Shown here: piece by piece, positions 25,264 to 34,800 of the stretch
Position numbering within the stretch: position 1 is the stretch's first letter
Layout of the letters: every line of letters starts with the position of its first letter
NCBI GenBank assembly: GCA_018676675.1
Contig: JABHEG010000023.1
Location: 1-41,196, forward strand
Reading direction: 5' to 3'
DNA: 41,196 nt
Origin: Lentisphaerota bacterium
GTDB taxonomy: Bacteria; Verrucomicrobiota; Lentisphaeria; Oligosphaerales; JABHEG01
Program-made: the position numbers and the translations under genes
The notes under the pieces: model-generated
Seen by the model: only the letters and a program-made list of their open reading frames with translations
The model's database searches: none
What the model was told of the DNA's origin: nothing

Positions 25264-26328
25264 TCAGGTGTTGGCGACCAGCCACTTGAGGACGTCATCC
25301 CCCTCCTTCTGGTTCTGCACGCGGCAGTCGTAGAAGAGGAGTCGCGGATCAAGCTCACGGTGGAAGATCTTGATGGTTTCGGCATTACAGGGGACCCAGA
25401 GGCTTCTTCCTTTGGCCTGGATTTCCTTCAGCAGGTCCATCCACTCGATAAAGGGTTTGTTACGGGCTCCGGTTGTCCATTGGATACAGTCAAGTCCGTC
25501 GATTGAGCAGATGGCGTCCAGGTGCACGAGACACTCAGGACCATCGTAGTGGTACACGGTGTGCTCGAGGAAAGCAGCCTCGTATTCAAGGCCTGGCACG
25601 ACGAAGCGTTTGAAGTGGTCCGGCCCGATGAGCGCGGCGAAGTCACACTGGATGGTGTTGGTCCGAACCGGGTGATAGGCCGGGACCCATCCACAGGTGC
25701 CGTAGCGCTGCATCTGAGCGGCGTCATAGAGACCTTGGTAGACGTCTCTGTAGACGGGGTTGAGGCTCTGGACGGCTCGGTCGATGGTCTCGGGGAGGTC
25801 CATCATGTCAAAGCACAGCTTCTCGGGTGTCCGCATGGCTGACAGGGCGTCCATTCCACTGTGCAGATCCAGATGGGCCACCAGCATCTTGCCCTCAAAG
25901 CCTGCTGCCATAAGCTCGCAGAATTGGACCATGCGCTGCCACCACGGGCTCGCCTCGTCCAGTCTGATTGGCAGTGACTCCTCCCAGTCCTCAATGGAGG
26001 GGACAATCCAGTTCGTACCGTAGTTTCGTTCGTCGAACTCAAGCTCAGCCCCCAGCCATGAGGAGATCATGTCGGGGCCGAAGCTCGGGGAGTACATTGG
26101 CATTGCATCTCCGCCCCACCACACGGTTGCCGCGTTGGCCACCACCTGATCCACCACCGCCTGGAGGTCTCCCCGCGCGCCGGCCATGTAGGGGACTCCG
26201 GGAGCCGGCTCGACCCCGTCCTTCTGGCAGCGGACAACGCAGCACGGGCGGTCAAGAAGTTCTTTCTCCCAAAACGCCAGCCAATGAGTTTTCGCGGTCT
26301 CGAAGTCCGGTTTGAATTCCAGCTGCAT
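25264..26328 (-). CDS. URO-D-superfamily-like protein (second copy in window)
   Basis: About 354 residues. The start at 26328 (MQLEFKPDF) is favoured by GGGAGC upstream; the frame extends to 26376. The pattern AFWEKELLDRPCCVVR, FGPDMISSWLGAE, DLHSGMDALSAMRTPEKLCFDMMD, IGPDHFKRFVVPGLEYEAAFLEHTVYHYDG and LHLDAICSIDGLDCIQW matches URO-D-fold proteins found in PVC and related genomes, not HemE. It is embedded in a glycan-degradation operon, so a demethylase or other one-carbon role on sugar-derived methyl groups is possible. The similarity to the longer protein at 4790 is at the fold level only. Confidence 0.75.
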   Translation of the reverse strand: MQLEFKPDFETAKTHWLAFWEKELLDRPCCVVRCQKDGVEPAPGVPYMAGARGDLQAVVDQVVANAATVWWGGDAMPMYSPSFGPDMISSWLGAELEFDERNYGTNWIVPSIEDWEESLPIRLDEASPWWQRMVQFCELMAAGFEGKMLVAHLDLHSGMDALSAMRTPEKLCFDMMDLPETIDRAVQSLNPVYRDVYQGLYDAAQMQRYGTCGWVPAYHPVRTNTIQCDFAALIGPDHFKRFVVPGLEYEAAFLEHTVYHYDGPECLVHLDAICSIDGLDCIQWTTGARNKPFIEWMDLLKEIQAKGRSLWVPCNAETIKIFHRELDPRLLFYDCRVQNQKEGDDVLKWLVANT

Positions 26329-26414
26329 TGCTCGACTGCTCCCGTTTTTCATTGCCTGCACTACCGACCGTGGCACGTTTCACGCCCACGTCTTCTTGAG
26401 CAGACGTACTGAAC

Positions 26415-29400
26415 CTATTTGACCTGCTCGATGAGGCAAGCCACATCGCGATCGATCGGGGGGATGGACAAGACCAGAGGCCTGTCTGCTGCCTCCACCT
26501 TCTGCGAGCCCAACGTCTTACCTGTCCATGTATCAAACCACTCCACCCGGTACGTTCCCTGCGGGAGTTGCGGGCAGGTAAGGCGCATCTTGGGCAAGGG
26601 TATGGGGGCTTTCCCGTCCCACAGCCGGCGCCAGGTACTTGAGCGGTTTTGCAGCCAGGCGTAGATTGCATTGTCCGTTCGGAAACCACGGACCCGGAGT
26701 GGGGCCAGATCCTCGAACGCGACCGCACCTCCGAGCTTGTACTCCACCTCAAGGCGGTCTTTGCCGAGGGCCTCCACTCGGATCTCGTGTTGCCCCGGAG
26801 GGACTGGCACCACTATCCGCTCATCGTAGGCCGTGCGCCAGTTGTCGTAGGCCTCGATGTACTCGGACTTCGGATCCGCTTCCTTGCCGGCCGGGAAGGG
26901 CGTCTTTATGGCCCGCTCACCGTCCAGGTCGACCAGGAGTGTGTTGGAGGCATCCCCGACCGACTGTGTCACGTGGATGATCAAATCAACCGGACGATCA
27001 AAACAGGTGACGAAGGTTGGCGGGGCTTTCCGTCCTTCCGCACAGTTCAGCTGTCCTCGGAGCATTTCCGGCTGTTTCAGGTTCCCGCGGGAGTCGATCT
27101 CGATGCGCGTGACCGGAGGGATCTTGAACGCATACTGTGACGAGAGCGGCAGGGGAACATCCTCGAAGTGTCGCTGTTCCGGGGCTTCGACGAAGGTTGG
27201 CTCCGGGAGGCTGCACACGCGGAATTCGGGGGCCGTCCAGGGGACCCGAAGGGCGAACTCCGCGAGGGGGCGGTATTGCCCGTAGAGATTGAATCTGTCC
27301 AGGTAACTCTTCACATACCACCATGCCCCCGCTCCGGCTCCGCCCGCGAACAGTGAACCCCACATGCCGTTGTGCAACTGGACGCCGTCGGGGTCGTACT
27401 CCGCATTCCCGGGCCTGAACTGCGGCCCGACGCCGTATTCCCCTACAAAGAATGGCTTCTCGTGCTTCTCAATGGAGGGTCGCGTGAGGGTCAGCAGGCC
27501 CGGTGCGAGTTCGGTTCGACCGTAGAAATGGTACTGAATAATGTCCATTTCGGGCAGAGCCCAGATCCGGTCTGCCAGCGTCTTGTCTCCCATCAGGCTT
27601 GTCGTGACCGGGTGCGCGTTGCAGTCGATGGAGCGGAGGTAGCGGGCCATGTCCCGGTGCCAGAGAGTTGCGTTCTCAATCATGGGTTCCCGGCAGCTGA
27701 CCTCGTTCCAGAACTCCCAGGCCATCAGATTCGGGTGTCCTCCCCAACGTGCAACGCAGTAGCGCAGCTTGTTTCGCACCATGCGCCGCGCCTCCTGGTG
27801 GCTCCAGAACTCCTCCGGCTGGTCACAGACGCCACCATTCTCTTCGATGTAGAGATCGTAGGGCCTGCGCCACGACTGTTTGGACGCGTTTACGTTCCCG
27901 TTGGCATTGTCGAGGCAGTGCATAACCTGGAGGCCCCGTCGGGCGGCGAGCTCGTAGATTTGGTCGATTTCCCAGCACGTCTGCTGATGGTAGTATCCCA
28001 ACCCCAGATAGCCTGTTTCAGGATCCGGTGTCATCTCGATGGCGAGCCACCAGGAGTCCATTCGAAGGCGCACGAAGTTCCCTGCATTGTCGGCGAGCTG
28101 GTTCATCCACGCCAGGCACTTCTCCAGACGTTCGGGGGGCACCCCCTTCCCCAGTCGCGTCATGTAGAAGAGGTTAATGCCACTGGGCACATAGGATTCC
28201 CCGTTCTCGAAGTCGAGGTATAGGCGGCTTTGCTTGCTGGTGCGGACAAAGCCCCGGGTCGTCCGGGGAGTACAGTCGAAGCTGCCTTCCGGTCCTGCCG
28301 CCTCCTTCCCCTGGTTGCGGGCGGTGATTCGGAAACGGTGTTGTCCTGTGAGTGTCGGGGTAAAACGGACACGCCAGCCCTCGGTCTTTCCCGAACGCCA
28401 ACCCGCGGCCCCCTGGGACGGCTCCCGCCGGAAGTAGGCCGGCCGAACCGCAGTGCTCCCGTCCGGCAATTTGACCTCTGCGCTCACATCGATCTGCTCC
28501 GGGTCGAACGGATTTGTGTACGTACCGCCCACTTGGAAGTCGAGGTCAAAGACCTCATACTGACCGACTGTCTTCCTCGGGGGGCTCGGAACAGCAAAAG
28601 CAAGAGGCGCTTTGGAGCTCAGGCCTGCCGCTTCAAGCTGTGCCTCGCGTTCCGCCCGCCTGAACTCCCGGGCCTTGGCGGCGATCCGGGCTCCGGCGTC
28701 TGCTACGCCTGGGCGCACCGTGAGACGGACTGTCGCTTCGGCCTCCACGGCGGCCTCGGCCACGGCCTTCTCAATCCGCAGCCTGAAGGAGCCATGTGGC
28801 GCGGCTGACCAGTCCGTCAGCCGCCATTCAGCGCCCTTCCCACCCAGCTCGAACTGAAGCTCCCGTCTCGCGTCGTAGAAGGTGATCCCGGTGATTGGAG
28901 GCTGGGACCCTATGCCTCCTTCTTTCGTGATCTCCCCAAATCGTGGCCCCCGGGGTGTCTGGGATTGGTACGCCGTCCCGTAGAGGGTTCCGGCCGGGAT
29001 GTCCAGATAGTAGTAGTTGTCCGTCGTTCCCGTACCGGCAGAAATGGCATAGCGCAGAGACCACTGTAGGCCGTTGGCGATGCCCTTTGCCTTCTTGGTG
29101 TATGTCAGGATCTGGGGGATTTCCTCCCGCACGATGAGCTCTGTGCCCCCCCCGCCGGCCTGCAGGTCGACGTCCTTTCCGTAGCCGGAGACCACGCGCC
29201 ACCCTTCACGGCGGTCGATCAGCTGGAGTTGTTCATAGCTGACGATCGTCTCACCGGCGTGTTGCACACTCAGGCGTCCGGATTCGTCCCATGCAAAAGA
29301 GACCCCGATGTCGTCGGGTTCCGGCGCGGCTTGGGCGGGTTTGGCGCAGAGGCAGGCAACCGTCAGGCACACCAATACCCGGGGCAGTGCTCCCTGCAGG

Positions 29401-29465
29401 GCTGGGAGGAGGGGGAAACCGGCTGAATGACGTCCGGCGGGGGGAGTGGCTTGGCATCCAGGCAT
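26415..29465 (-). CDS. Secreted glycoside hydrolase with DUF5060 domain, GH-A-like barrel
   Basis: A 1016-residue protein. The signal peptide ends near KPAQAA (about 47). A DUF5060-like beta-sandwich lies at about 300-400 (VFDLDFQVGGTYTNPFDPE). The catalytic barrel spans about 400-720, with the acid/base E588 in AWEFWNEVS and the probable nucleophile E676 in FFVGEYG, as expected for clan GH-A. C-terminal beta domains follow. DUF5060 enzymes are putative collagenase-like or glycan hydrolases; substrate unknown. GGAGG lies 5 nt before the ATG. It is the first gene of the seven-gene operon, with a promoter at 29505-29533. Confidence 0.88.
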   Translation of the reverse strand: MPGCQATPPAGRHSAGFPLLPALQGALPRVLVCLTVACLCAKPAQAAPEPDDIGVSFAWDESGRLSVQHAGETIVSYEQLQLIDRREGWRVVSGYGKDVDLQAGGGGTELIVREEIPQILTYTKKAKGIANGLQWSLRYAISAGTGTTDNYYYLDIPAGTLYGTAYQSQTPRGPRFGEITKEGGIGSQPPITGITFYDARRELQFELGGKGAEWRLTDWSAAPHGSFRLRIEKAVAEAAVEAEATVRLTVRPGVADAGARIAAKAREFRRAEREAQLEAAGLSSKAPLAFAVPSPPRKTVGQYEVFDLDFQVGGTYTNPFDPEQIDVSAEVKLPDGSTAVRPAYFRREPSQGAAGWRSGKTEGWRVRFTPTLTGQHRFRITARNQGKEAAGPEGSFDCTPRTTRGFVRTSKQSRLYLDFENGESYVPSGINLFYMTRLGKGVPPERLEKCLAWMNQLADNAGNFVRLRMDSWWLAIEMTPDPETGYLGLGYYHQQTCWEIDQIYELAARRGLQVMHCLDNANGNVNASKQSWRRPYDLYIEENGGVCDQPEEFWSHQEARRMVRNKLRYCVARWGGHPNLMAWEFWNEVSCREPMIENATLWHRDMARYLRSIDCNAHPVTTSLMGDKTLADRIWALPEMDIIQYHFYGRTELAPGLLTLTRPSIEKHEKPFFVGEYGVGPQFRPGNAEYDPDGVQLHNGMWGSLFAGGAGAGAWWYVKSYLDRFNLYGQYRPLAEFALRVPWTAPEFRVCSLPEPTFVEAPEQRHFEDVPLPLSSQYAFKIPPVTRIEIDSRGNLKQPEMLRGQLNCAEGRKAPPTFVTCFDRPVDLIIHVTQSVGDASNTLLVDLDGERAIKTPFPAGKEADPKSEYIEAYDNWRTAYDERIVVPVPPGQHEIRVEALGKDRLEVEYKLGGAVAFEDLAPLRVRGFRTDNAIYAWLQNRSSTWRRLWDGKAPIPLPKMRLTCPQLPQGTYRVEWFDTWTGKTLGSQKVEAADRPLVLSIPPIDRDVACLIEQVK

Positions 29466-29504
29466 CTGTTCCTCCGGAAGGCTGTCAAGGCGAAGAGACC
29501 GCCT

Positions 29505-29533
29505 ATCATACCGGGCTTCCCGCCCAGGCGCAA
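29505..29533 (-). promoter_or_regulatory. Promoter of the glycan-degradation operon
   Basis: On the minus strand: -35 TTGCGC (29533-29528), 17-bp spacer, -10 TATGAT (29510-29505). The leader would be about 33 nt. A nearby TTGACA (29488-29483) is too close to the start to be a -35. Confidence 0.55.
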
Positions 29534-29679
29534 CCGTGGCCCCCCCCGCACCAAGGCTGTTCGATTCTCACTTCTCTGGGAACGTGAGAGCGTGAGCACG
29601 GGAGTCCGGAGACGCTGTCACGGTCCCACGCTGTCACACTATCGCGAACGGACCAGATTCGTCAGGATGAGACAGCTCT

Positions 29680-29833
29680 CTCTGCCCCCAATGCTATTAG
29701 CTTTCTTTGGAGACGGTCGCGGCATGGCAGCCCCTCCCACTCTCGAGAAGCACACAATGTGGGAGGCGGTGCCACCCGGCGACTCTTCGGCCAGACACGG
29801 GGGCAGAGGAGGTTAATAGCATTGGCTCTGCCC
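29680..29833. mobile_element. 138-bp MITE with target duplication
   Basis: Terminal inverted repeats CCAATGCTATTA (29688-29699) and TAATAGCATTGG (29814-29825) are perfect over 12 bp. The 8-bp direct repeat CTCTGCCC flanks the element exactly (29680-29687 and 29826-29833). Inside is an inverted pair of REP-like arms (about 29716-29740 and 29759-29784). No coding capacity. The rest of 29466-29969 holds the operon promoter and no gene. Confidence 0.75.
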
Positions 29834-29969
29834 CCCCTCCGCACGGGGAGAGCATGCTTCAGGCCCAACCGAACCATGTGCCCATGGCGGTGAGGGTTGC
29901 CTGAGCCATTCTTGGCCCAACGAGGAGGGGGAGGGGGGGCGCCGCCAACGATATCGCCCCTCTCTACCT

Positions 29970-30707
29970 CTACTTCTTGGGCTGCGTGGGGCCTGTCGCG
30001 GGCTTCGCTTTCGTGCCAGCTGGAGCGGCGGGCTTCGCCGTGGGCGGCGGTATCAGCTGCGGGGGCGCCGCGCCTGGTTTTACCAGAGCAGGGCGTTGCA
30101 CGGCAGGGCGTGGGGGGCGCACTTTCCGGGAACCGGGCCGGCCGTATGTCGAGCCGCGGGAGGACCGCAGCTTTGAGCGGAGTTCCGAAAGTTCCCGACG
30201 CACTTCGCCTTGACGCTCATACAGCTTCGTCAGACCAGGGTCGGCTTCCTTGTAGATACCGGATCGGGACTCGTGGAGGGCGCGCAACTCTGCCTGCAAT
30301 TCAGTCTGCTTCTGGGTGACTTCCGCGAGCTTCTTCTTGACCGTCTCGTTGGTTGTCTGCAGTTCCCGCTCGCGTCTCCGGATGTCGACGAGGAGCCTGC
30401 GCTGTTCCTGGGTCAGGGCGCGCATCTTGATGGCTGGGTTTTCAGGCTTCGGTTCGGCGGCCCTGGGCTCCGGCTTGGCTGCGGGGGCTTCCTTGACCGC
30501 CGGGGTGGCCTTTGCCTTCGGCTTGACTGCGGGGGCTGCCTTGGCCGCCGGGGTGGCCGTTACCTTCGGCTTGACTGCCGGGGCTGCCTTGACCGCCGGG
30601 GCCGGCTTCTTTGCCGCGGGTTTCGCTTCCTGTCCGGGCACTGTGCTCGCCAGGCAAATCGCGGCGAGGGTCGCCGAGAATGTGTTTGCGATGATTCTTC
30701 GACTCAT
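29970..30707 (-). CDS. Exported Ala/Pro/Lys-rich repeat and coiled-coil protein
   Basis: A 245-residue protein. From the ATG at 30707 there is a signal-like N-terminus (IIANTFSATLAAICLASTVPGQ). Residues 30-95 are Ala/Pro/Lys/Val repeats of 16 residues; about 100-175 form a charged coiled coil (QEQRRLLVDIRRRERELQTTNE onward in heptads); the tail is Pro/Arg/Ala-rich. AAGGAAG precedes the start. The make-up suggests a periplasmic spacer or DNA/cell-wall-binding protein, but no family is recognised. It is monocistronic. Confidence 0.75.
   Translation of the reverse strand: MSRRIIANTFSATLAAICLASTVPGQEAKPAAKKPAPAVKAAPAVKPKVTATPAAKAAPAVKPKAKATPAVKEAPAAKPEPRAAEPKPENPAIKMRALTQEQRRLLVDIRRRERELQTTNETVKKKLAEVTQKQTELQAELRALHESRSGIYKEADPGLTKLYERQGEVRRELSELRSKLRSSRGSTYGRPGSRKVRPPRPAVQRPALVKPGAAPPQLIPPPTAKPAAPAGTKAKPATGPTQPKK
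30481..30609 (-). repeat. 48-bp in-frame tandem repeat
   Basis: Units begin at 30481, 30529 and 30577 (last one partial) and encode the 16-residue Ala/Pro/Lys repeat of the overlapping gene. They differ by only a few bases, so the duplication is recent or under homogenisation. Confidence 0.85.
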
Positions 30708-31121
30708 TGCTGAATCTTCCTTTCTGTATCTCGTCTTGTCGGGCCACGTGACACGAACTGCATCTAGACCAGCGCACCATCGCGTGGCTGGAGCGATCGT
30801 CGGCATGTCATTGAGCAAGCCCCTAATGTATTGCCCGGCGCAGTATGGTCAATCGGGGGCCGTTGCGTGGCGGCAGATAGCCTCTCTGAGTTTGGGCCCA
30901 TCCCACTTTTGTAAGGTGTCCCCGGCTGATGCTCCGCGGTCCATGTGTCCGGCAATATGGGCTCCCAAGGGGGGCCGAAGCTGGCTCCTGCGGGTGCGCA
31001 CTCTCGGTGGTCTGGACTGGCTACGGCAGTGGCACAGCGCCAATGCGTGGCTATCTTCACGCGTTACATCAAACGACATTGAGGTATGACAGGCTTTGCT
31101 GAGAACCATACTGGAGGCACG
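30708..31121. other. Intergenic region without recognised features
   Basis: The 414 bp between the divergent repeat-protein and prepilin genes contain short frames on both strands, none with ribosome sites or protein-like composition. No strong promoter, terminator or repeat was recognised, although promoters for both flanking genes are expected here. Confidence 0.5.
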
Positions 31122-31805
31122 ATGAGAACGGATCTCGATAGACGGATTTCGGTGTTCACGCTGATCGAGTTGTTGGTTGTGATCGCCATTATCGCGATCT
31201 TGGCCAGCATGCTGCTGCCCGCGTTGAGCCGGGCGAAGGACATGAGCCAGCGTAGTTCATGCAGCAACAACCTCAAGCAGATCGGCCTCGCTATGATCAT
31301 GTATGCGGAGGATCACGACGACCGCTTCCCATCCTACAACATCGCGGGCAGCGGGCCGGCCTACAACAGCTGGTATGAACAGATCGACCTATACACCAAC
31401 AACAAGCAGATCCGGCGCTGTCCCGAGCTTCCCGACTACCACCTTGGCTATGGTGCCAACTGGCGTCATGTCATCTGCTATGCCGATTCCGGTACGTCCT
31501 GGGCCGATCTGGTCCGCAAGTTCTCGAGCTTCAAGCGTCCGGCTGAGGACATGGCGTTCTGCGACAGTCACAACGGGGGCTACCGCGGAACGAACAGTCT
31601 TCTGGAAGGGACTTCGGGATTCCAGGCCGTGTACTGCAAGCACGATTATCCGAACTCAGCGTACAGCCTGGTCAACAACGCGGTGTCATCGCGTCACAGC
31701 GGCGGCTCGAATTGTCTCTTCGTAGATGGGCACGTGACGTGGTACAAGGTCGGACGCATTCTGTCGACCGGCAGCGACTCATTGTGGGGGCACACCAACC
31801 TGTAG
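31122..31805 (+). CDS. Type II/IV-pseudopilin-like protein with H-X9-DG domain
   Basis: A 227-residue protein. The ATG at 31122 is preceded by GGAGG (5 nt); an upstream ATG at 31086 lacks one. The prepilin leader ends before F12; [18 protein letters not shown] follows, with the conserved E16 at mature position 5. The residue before the cleavage site is Val, not the usual Gly. A charged helix (SRAKDMSQR), C-N-N-L-K-Q, and then a globular domain follow. The C-terminus has [12 protein letters not shown], the H-X9-DG motif of the PVC-type processing-associated family. Such proteins are abundant in Planctomycetota and Lentisphaerota. No secretion genes are nearby. It converges on the SNF2 gene with only 15 bp between. 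Confidence 0.92.
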   Translation: MRTDLDRRISVFTLIELLVVIAIIAILASMLLPALSRAKDMSQRSSCSNNLKQIGLAMIMYAEDHDDRFPSYNIAGSGPAYNSWYEQIDLYTNNKQIRRCPELPDYHLGYGANWRHVICYADSGTSWADLVRKFSSFKRPAEDMAFCDSHNGGYRGTNSLLEGTSGFQAVYCKHDYPNSAYSLVNNAVSSRHSGGSNCLFVDGHVTWYKVGRILSTGSDSLWGHTNL

Positions 31806-31820
31806 GTCCGGTGCTGTCGA

Positions 31821-34800
31821 TCACTGCCCCGCGGCTTCCCGAGCACTGTCCTCTTCCCCTCTGAGGAGGAGGAACTCAAGATCTTCGGCCGTCAGTTCCC
31901 CGAGCTTAGTGGGGGCTCCGGACAGCAACTGATCGAAGAGCTCGCGTTTGCTCTCCTGCAGGGCAAGCACCCGTTCCTCGATGGTGTGGCGCGCAACCAG
32001 TTTGAGTGCTGTGACCGGCCGCTCCTGCCCGATGCGGTGGGTTCGGTCGGTGGCTTGATCTTCGACCATCGGGTTCCACCATTGATCATAGTGCAGGACT
32101 GTATCCGCCCCGGTCAGGTTCAGGCCCGTCCCACCCGCCTTCAGGCTCAACAGGAACACAGGGATGCCGGAGTCTGAGTTGAAACGGTCCACGCGCTCTT
32201 GCCGGTCACGCGTCGACCCGTCGAGGTACTCATAACGGATCCCCATCTCCTCGAGCCACGGTCGGAAGAGGGACAGCACGCCAACGAACTGGCTGAAGAC
32301 CAGTACGCGGTGCTGGTCGTCCAGCGCTTGGAGAATGATCTCCCTTGCCAGCTCCTCCTTTGCCGAGGGGGCGCCATTGAGGCGTGAGGCGTTTTGGATC
32401 TCCTGGGGCAGCAGCGCCGGGTGGCAGCAGATCTGCCGAAGCCGGAGGAGTATCGACAGCAGCTCGAAGCGTCGGTCCTTCCAGCCGCCTCGTCGGAGTT
32501 CGTACAGCATCTCCTGACCGTGCCGATGCATCCGATCATACAACAGGCGTTGCTCGGGAGCCAACTCACAGTAGACGACCTGTTCGATCTTCGGGGGCAG
32601 CTCCTGCAACACCTGCGTCTTCGTCCGGCGAAGAATGAACGGGCGTATGTGCGCCGCGAGCGTCCTGACTCGGTTCTCCGCCAAGCCATCCTCGATTTCG
32701 TATTCCTCGCGGAACTCCTGGCGGGAGCCCAGGAAGCCGGGCAACAGGAAGTCGAAGAGAGACCAGACCTCGCTCAGGGAGTTCTCCACGGGCGTCCCGG
32801 TCAAGATCAGCCGATGGTCAGCTCGAAGGGCCTTGCAGGTCTTCGCATTGACCGTAAGCGGGTTCTTTATGTGCTGTGCTTCATCAAGTACGAGGTAGTT
32901 GAGGTCGATGGACTCGTACTGTGCTATGTCGCGCCGCAGAAGGGCGTACGAGGTAATGAGCAGATCGTATGACCCCGCCCTTGAGATAATCGGTTGCCGG
33001 TCGCTGCCCCGCACCGTGGTTGTTCGCATCATAGGGAAGAACCGTTCGGCCTCCACCGCCCAGTTCTCCACGAGGCTGGTTGGGCAGACCACGAGCGATG
33101 GCCGGGGTGGTGACGAGTCGTTCCGGAGACGTGTCGCCGCCATGATACTCAGCGCCTGAACAGTCTTTCCCAGACCCATCTCGTCGGCCAGAATGCCGTG
33201 AAAACCGCACTCCTCAAGGAGCCTGAGCCAGGACACCCCTTCGTCCTGATAGCCGCGCAGTTGCTCCCGAATCCGTCCCGGAAGCGGGACTGCTGGTCTC
33301 CCGGCGGGGCTGAGAAGCCTCTCGCGCAGCGTGAGCCAGCGTCCGGCGACGCCGGAGAGATAAGGGCTCAGAGCTTCGCCCAGAGGAAGGGCGCTGTAGA
33401 TACCGAAGCGGAACCGGTTACCCTCATGTTCGACGGCACGGCGGAGGAGCAGTCGGAGAAGTCTTTGGCGGTCTTTGGGAATCTGCACAACGGCTCCCGA
33501 AGGCAGAAGAACCACCTGACGCCCCTTCATCACCGGACGGCGAATGTCATCCCAGAGGATGGGTTGGTCGTCGGCATCGGTCAGCGAGCAGTCCAGCTCG
33601 AACCAGGATGGCGTCTCCTCGCCTTGTCCCACTGTCATTTTCAGCATGCCGCTGCGCTGACGGAGCTCACTGAAACCCGGCGTCCAGTAGAGCAACCAGG
33701 ATTTTCCCAAACGGCCGAGATCGGTGTCCAGGAAAGCAGCGATCGTCTCCGGGGCTTCCATCGTGTAGCGCTCCCCCATTCCCTCCCGCTGGGAGGCAAA
33801 GCCTGCGCTGACCAGAGAGCGTTGGCTGGTCTTCTCCGCATTATCGTCTCGGGTGACGAACCGCCGTCGTTCCCAGAGAATGACCGGCGTAGGGCCTTTG
33901 ACCCGTTGTCCGTCATAGTCAAACTCGAGCGTGGCCGAGATTCGTTTGTGGTGCCAGTCCAGGCAGAGAACCGGTTTGCAGCGCCCCGTGCGCGACACCA
34001 GCTCAGGGGCTGACTCGGCCGGCACCAGTTCTGCCGGGAATGCTGCGCTGGTACAGAGCTCTTCGAGTTCTGTAAGGTGGGCTCGCGCCAGCTCCGTTGG
34101 CTCCCCCTTCAGGAAGAACCGTAGCCAAGGGGAAGGAATGACTCCCGGGAGCCACCAGAACTCTCGGTCCACGCCCAACCAGTATCCCCCGCGGCCCGCA
34201 ATATGGGTTACATGGGCTCGTGGCAACAGGCCCCGGCCGGGCAGTCGCAAGCCGGGGGTCACCAGTCCACCCGAGGCATTGCTCTTGACCGTCAGCACCA
34301 GATCCGCCCGCTGTACATGTACGCGTACCTGGCCTCCCGCCGTCCTCAGGCGTTCGAATCCCGCAGCCGTGTGCAGGAAGTCTGACATGTCATAGGCTGT
34401 TGCCTGGAAGGCCGTGCCCACCATGTCGGCTTCGCGGACCAGAAAGCGCATAATCTGCTGTTCCTGGGGGGAAAAATCCCTGAGCTGCATGTCTCCGGCA
34501 GCGTGCCCAAGCTCCACCAGGCGCTTCATGTTAGTACCGGAGTATGCTTTGCCGCGATGGCTTATCGATGCCTCGATGCGCGCCTTCCGCCAGCGACTCT
34601 CCATGGTGATCAATGGGCCTGCAATCACCAACTCAAGCCGAGCCGCGCGATCGGATTTGCCGAAGAGGGACTCGAGTGCTTCCTGGCGCGGTCCCCGGAT
34701 TCCGTCAGGGGTTGGGGCCTGGGGAGGCGGTGTCCCGGGCTTCTCTTCGTCGGTCGGCGGGAATACGGTCGCCGGGGCTTCGTCATGCCGTTCGAGGAAG

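Noticed and set aside
24324..25289. 321-residue plus-strand frame
   Set aside because: Antisense shadow of the TIM-barrel-like gene.
29483..29488. TTGACA as -35 for the glycoside hydrolase gene
   Set aside because: It is only about 18 bp from the start codon, leaving no room for a -10 and leader; the pair at 29505-29533 fits better.
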